This document shows positions 40,628 through 42,752 of a stretch of DNA of 42,752 bases, one piece after another. The notes below the pieces were generated by a model that was not told the origin of the DNA, did no database searches, and was given only the letters and a program-made list of their open reading frames with translations. Position 1 is the stretch's first letter. Every line of letters begins with the position of its first letter. The stretch is from Pseudomonadota bacterium (GTDB lineage: Bacteria; Pseudomonadota; Gammaproteobacteria; Xanthomonadales; Xanthomonadaceae). A program made the position numbers and the translations under genes. The stretch spans positions 1 through 42,752 of the forward strand of contig JAEWJB010000097.1 in NCBI GenBank assembly GCA_023386795.1. Reading direction: 5' to 3'.

Positions 40628-42526
40628 ATGACCGAATCGCAACCGCAGACCCTGGGTTTCCAGACCGAGGTCAAGCAGCTGCTGCAGCTGATGATCCACT
40701 CGCTGTACTCGAACAAGGAAATCTTCCTGCGCGAGTTGGTGTCCAACGCGGCCGACGCGGCGGACAAGCTGCGCTTCGAGTCGCTGGTGCGGCCGGAATT
40801 GCTGGAGGGCGGTGGCGAGCTGCGCATCCGCGTGGATTACGACGCCGCCGCGCGCACGGTCAGCATCGAGGACAACGGCATCGGCATGAGCCGCGAGGAA
40901 GCCGTGGCCCACCTGGGCACCATCGCCAAGTCCGGCACCGCCGATTTCCTGGCCCACCTCAGTGGCGACCAGAAGAAGGACGCGCACCTGATCGGCCAGT
41001 TCGGCGTGGGCTTCTACAGCGCCTTCATCGTCGCCGACCAGGTCGATGTCTACAGCCGCCGCGCCGGCCTGCCGGCCAGCGAAGGCGTGCACTGGTCCTC
41101 GCGCGGCGAAGGCGAGTTCAACGTCGCCACGATCGAGCGCCCCGAGCGCGGCACGCGCATCGTGCTGCACCTGAAGGACGGCGAGGAAGGCTATGCCGAC
41201 GCCTGGCGCCTGCGCAGCATCATCAAGAAGTATTCGGACCACATCGCCCTGCCGGTGGAACTGCGCAAGGAGGCCGAAGGCGAGGACGCCGGCGCCGAGG
41301 CCCAGTGGGAAGCGGTGAACCGCGCCAGCGCCCTGTGGACGCGGCCGCGCGGCGAGGTCAAGGACGAGGAGTACCAGGAGTTCTACAAGCACTTGGCGCA
41401 CGACCACGCCAACCCGCTGGCGTGGAGCCACAACAAGGTCGAAGGCAAGCTGGAGTACACCTCGCTGCTGTACGTGCCCGGCCGCGCGCCGTTCGATCTC
41501 TACCACCGCGACGCCGCCAAGGGCCTGAAGCTGTACGTGCAGCGCGTTTTCATCATGGACCAGGCCGAGCAGTTCCTGCCGCTGTACCTGCGCTTCATCA
41601 AGGGCGTGGTGGATTCGGCGGACCTCTCGCTCAACGTCTCGCGCGAGATCCTGCAGGCCGGGCCGGTGATCGACTCGATGAAGGCAGCGCTGACCAAGCG
41701 CTCGCTGGACATGCTGGAGAAGCTGGCCAAGGACAAGCCGGAGGATTACGCCACTTTCTGGAAGCAGTTCGGCCAGGTGTTGAAGGAAGGCCCGGCCGAG
41801 GACTACGGCAACCGCGAGAAGATCGCCGGGCTGCTGCGCTTCGCCTCGACCCACGGCAGCGATGGCGCCCAGGACGTGGCGCTGGCCGATTACGTGGCGC
41901 GCATGAAGGAGGGCCAGGACAAGCTGTACTACCTGACCGGCGAGAGCTACGCGCAGATCAAGGACAGCCCGCACCTGGAGGTGTTCCGCAAGAAGGGCAT
42001 CGAGGTACTGCTGCTGACCGACCGCATCGACGAATGGCTGATGGGCTACCTCACCGAGTTCGACGGCAAGTCGTTCGTGGACATCGCGCGCGGCGACCTG
42101 GACCTGGGCGCGCTGGACAGCGAGCAGGACAAGCAGGCGCAGGAACAGGCCGCGCAGGAAAAGCAGGCGCTGGTGGAACGGATCAAGCAGGCGCTGGGCG
42201 AGGAGGTGGCCGAGGTGCGGGTGTCGCAACGGCTGACCGACTCGCCGGCGATCCTGGCCATCGGTCGCGATGACCTGGGACTGCAGATGCGGCAGATCCT
42301 GGAGGCCAGCGGGCAGAAGCTGCCGGAAGCCAAGCCGGTGTTCGAATTCAACGCGGCCCATCCGCTCATCGAGCGACTGGACGCGGAAAGCGATACGGCG
42401 CGCTTCGGCGAACTGGCCCGGGTGTTGTTCGACCAGGCCGCGCTGGCGGCCGGCGACACGCTGAAGGATCCGGCGGGTTATGTGCGCCGGCTCAACAAGC
42501 TGCTGCTGGAGTTGGCGGGGCGGTGA
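40628..42526 (+). CDS. htpG: molecular chaperone HtpG (bacterial Hsp90)
   Basis: 632 aa, an ATP-driven cytoplasmic homodimeric chaperone. The N-terminal GHKL ATPase domain shows IFLRELVSNAADAADKLR, ISIEDNGIGMSREE and IGQFGVGFYSAFIVAD (residues ~1-215). The middle domain contains GRAPFDLYHRD, QRVFIMD and LSLNVSREILQ with the catalytic-loop Arg. The C-terminal dimerisation domain (~510-632) lacks the eukaryotic MEEVD tail, as expected. The length is normal. It is monocistronic, with a heat-shock promoter upstream and a strong terminator 10 nt after the stop. Confidence 0.98.
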   Translation: MTESQPQTLGFQTEVKQLLQLMIHSLYSNKEIFLRELVSNAADAADKLRFESLVRPELLEGGGELRIRVDYDAAARTVSIEDNGIGMSREEAVAHLGTIAKSGTADFLAHLSGDQKKDAHLIGQFGVGFYSAFIVADQVDVYSRRAGLPASEGVHWSSRGEGEFNVATIERPERGTRIVLHLKDGEEGYADAWRLRSIIKKYSDHIALPVELRKEAEGEDAGAEAQWEAVNRASALWTRPRGEVKDEEYQEFYKHLAHDHANPLAWSHNKVEGKLEYTSLLYVPGRAPFDLYHRDAAKGLKLYVQRVFIMDQAEQFLPLYLRFIKGVVDSADLSLNVSREILQAGPVIDSMKAALTKRSLDMLEKLAKDKPEDYATFWKQFGQVLKEGPAEDYGNREKIAGLLRFASTHGSDGAQDVALADYVARMKEGQDKLYYLTGESYAQIKDSPHLEVFRKKGIEVLLLTDRIDEWLMGYLTEFDGKSFVDIARGDLDLGALDSEQDKQAQEQAAQEKQALVERIKQALGEEVAEVRVSQRLTDSPAILAIGRDDLGLQMRQILEASGQKLPEAKPVFEFNAAHPLIERLDAESDTARFGELARVLFDQAALAAGDTLKDPAGYVRRLNKLLLELAGR

Positions 42527-42536
42527 TGGGTGCGGG

Positions 42537-42570
42537 AGGGGCGATGGTTCGCGTCGCCCCTTCTTTTTTT
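42537..42570 (+). terminator. intrinsic terminator of htpG
   Basis: AGGGGCGA (42537-42544) pairs with TCGCCCCT (42554-42561) across a 9-nt loop. It is followed by TC and then seven T residues (42564-42570). It lies just after the htpG stop. Confidence 0.85.
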
Positions 42571-42627
42571 GCAGGGTGCGGTTAGCTGATGGTCGAGGTG
42601 ACGCGGCGCCCGCTTTGGGCCGCAGCC

Positions 42628-42722
42628 TCGCGTTGCTCGCCGTGGGCCTCGGTGTCGCGTGGCTGGTCGTGGGCGTCGCGTGTTGCTCGCCGCGGGCCTC
42701 GGGGTCGCGTTGCCCGCCGTTG
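42628..42722 (+). repeat. imperfect tandem repeat, two ~48-bp units
   Basis: Unit 1 starts at 42628 (TCGCGTTGCTCGCCGTGGG) and unit 2 at 42676 (TCGCGTGTTGCTCGCCGCGG). Both continue with GGCCTCGG and TGTCGCGT or GGTCGCGT. The second unit differs by scattered substitutions and a 2-bp insertion. No function is evident. Confidence 0.5.
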
Positions 42723-42744
42723 TAGGAGCGGCTTCAGCCGCGAC
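42722..42744 (+). repeat. REP-like palindromic repeat, copy 4
   Basis: Starts GTAGGAGCGGCTTCAG and ends CCGCGAC, identical by eye to the copy at 19318-19340. It lies 195 bp after the htpG stop in non-coding DNA. Confidence 0.8.
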
Positions 42745-42752
42745 CCGTAGAG

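Larger units (their letters stand above)
42571..42752. other. non-coding 3' end of the window
   Basis: No convincing gene. Short open frames, including one coding a hydrophobic stretch, lack ribosome sites and follow the tandem repeat. The segment holds a two-copy imperfect repeat (42628-42722) and a REP-like palindrome (42722-42744). Confidence 0.6.

Noticed and set aside
42480..42725. Short open frame with a hydrophobic stretch at the end of the window
   Set aside because: It begins inside htpG in another frame, crosses the terminator, and its hydrophobic part is the tandem repeat.
1..42752. tRNA, rRNA, CRISPR array, insertion sequence, prophage or plasmid origin
   Set aside because: I looked for cloverleaf, regularly spaced repeats, transposase or integrase motifs and found none; only REP-like palindromes are present.

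Overview
The window is a dense, GC-rich bacterial chromosome segment, most likely from the Xanthomonadaceae (a Stenotrophomonas, Pseudoxanthomonas or Luteimonas-like gammaproteobacterium). The reasons are the very long NAD-type glutamate dehydrogenase, a TonB-dependent receptor of the xanthomonad/Caulobacter type paired with a phytase, and short dispersed palindromes beginning GTAGGAGCGGCTTC. The genus call is inference. I see 33 protein genes and no rRNA, tRNA, CRISPR array, insertion sequence or prophage.

Layout. 1-5.0 kb (minus): glutamate dehydrogenase. 5.3-10.4 kb (plus): a TetR repressor, RND adaptor lipoprotein and RND pump, with an operator-like palindrome at the TetR start and a strong terminator after the pump; no outer-membrane channel gene is present. 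10.6-11.0 kb: a small DUF1398-like protein. 11.1-16.7 kb (minus): queA-tgt-yajC-secD-secF, the queuosine tRNA-modification and Sec accessory operon. 16.8-19.3 kb: a small secreted unknown, an Lrp/AsnC regulator, and a divergent, atypical class III aminotransferase. 19.4-25.1 kb (minus): a four-gene unit of TonB-dependent receptor, beta-propeller phytase-like lipoprotein, purple-acid-phosphatase-like enzyme and secreted inorganic pyrophosphatase, which together look like an organic-phosphate scavenging chain. 25.3-25.9 kb: upp.

26.0-33.8 kb is the most unusual part. A large propeller-type sensor kinase (minus) and a NarL-type response regulator (minus) are interleaved with two plus-strand operons: YcaC-like hydrolase, secreted cupin and short-chain dehydrogenase; then a second cysteine hydrolase and a periplasmic alpha/beta hydrolase with an Asp nucleophile. 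Both divergent promoter regions carry the same 18-bp pseudo-palindrome (CCCCCAAATGGAGGA core), followed by two further short blocks at identical spacing. My reading is a self-contained two-component regulon for sensing and degrading an unknown small molecule, with the palindrome as the regulator's binding site.

33.8-40.5 kb (minus): GH9 cellulase, metallo-beta-lactamase-fold hydrolase, gamma-glutamyltransferase, YfhL-type ferredoxin, unknown lipoprotein, coaD and rsmD, with 4-bp ATGA overlaps at two junctions. 40.6-42.5 kb (plus): htpG behind a heat-shock-type promoter and before a strong terminator. The last 200 bases are non-coding, with an imperfect tandem repeat and a REP-like palindrome.
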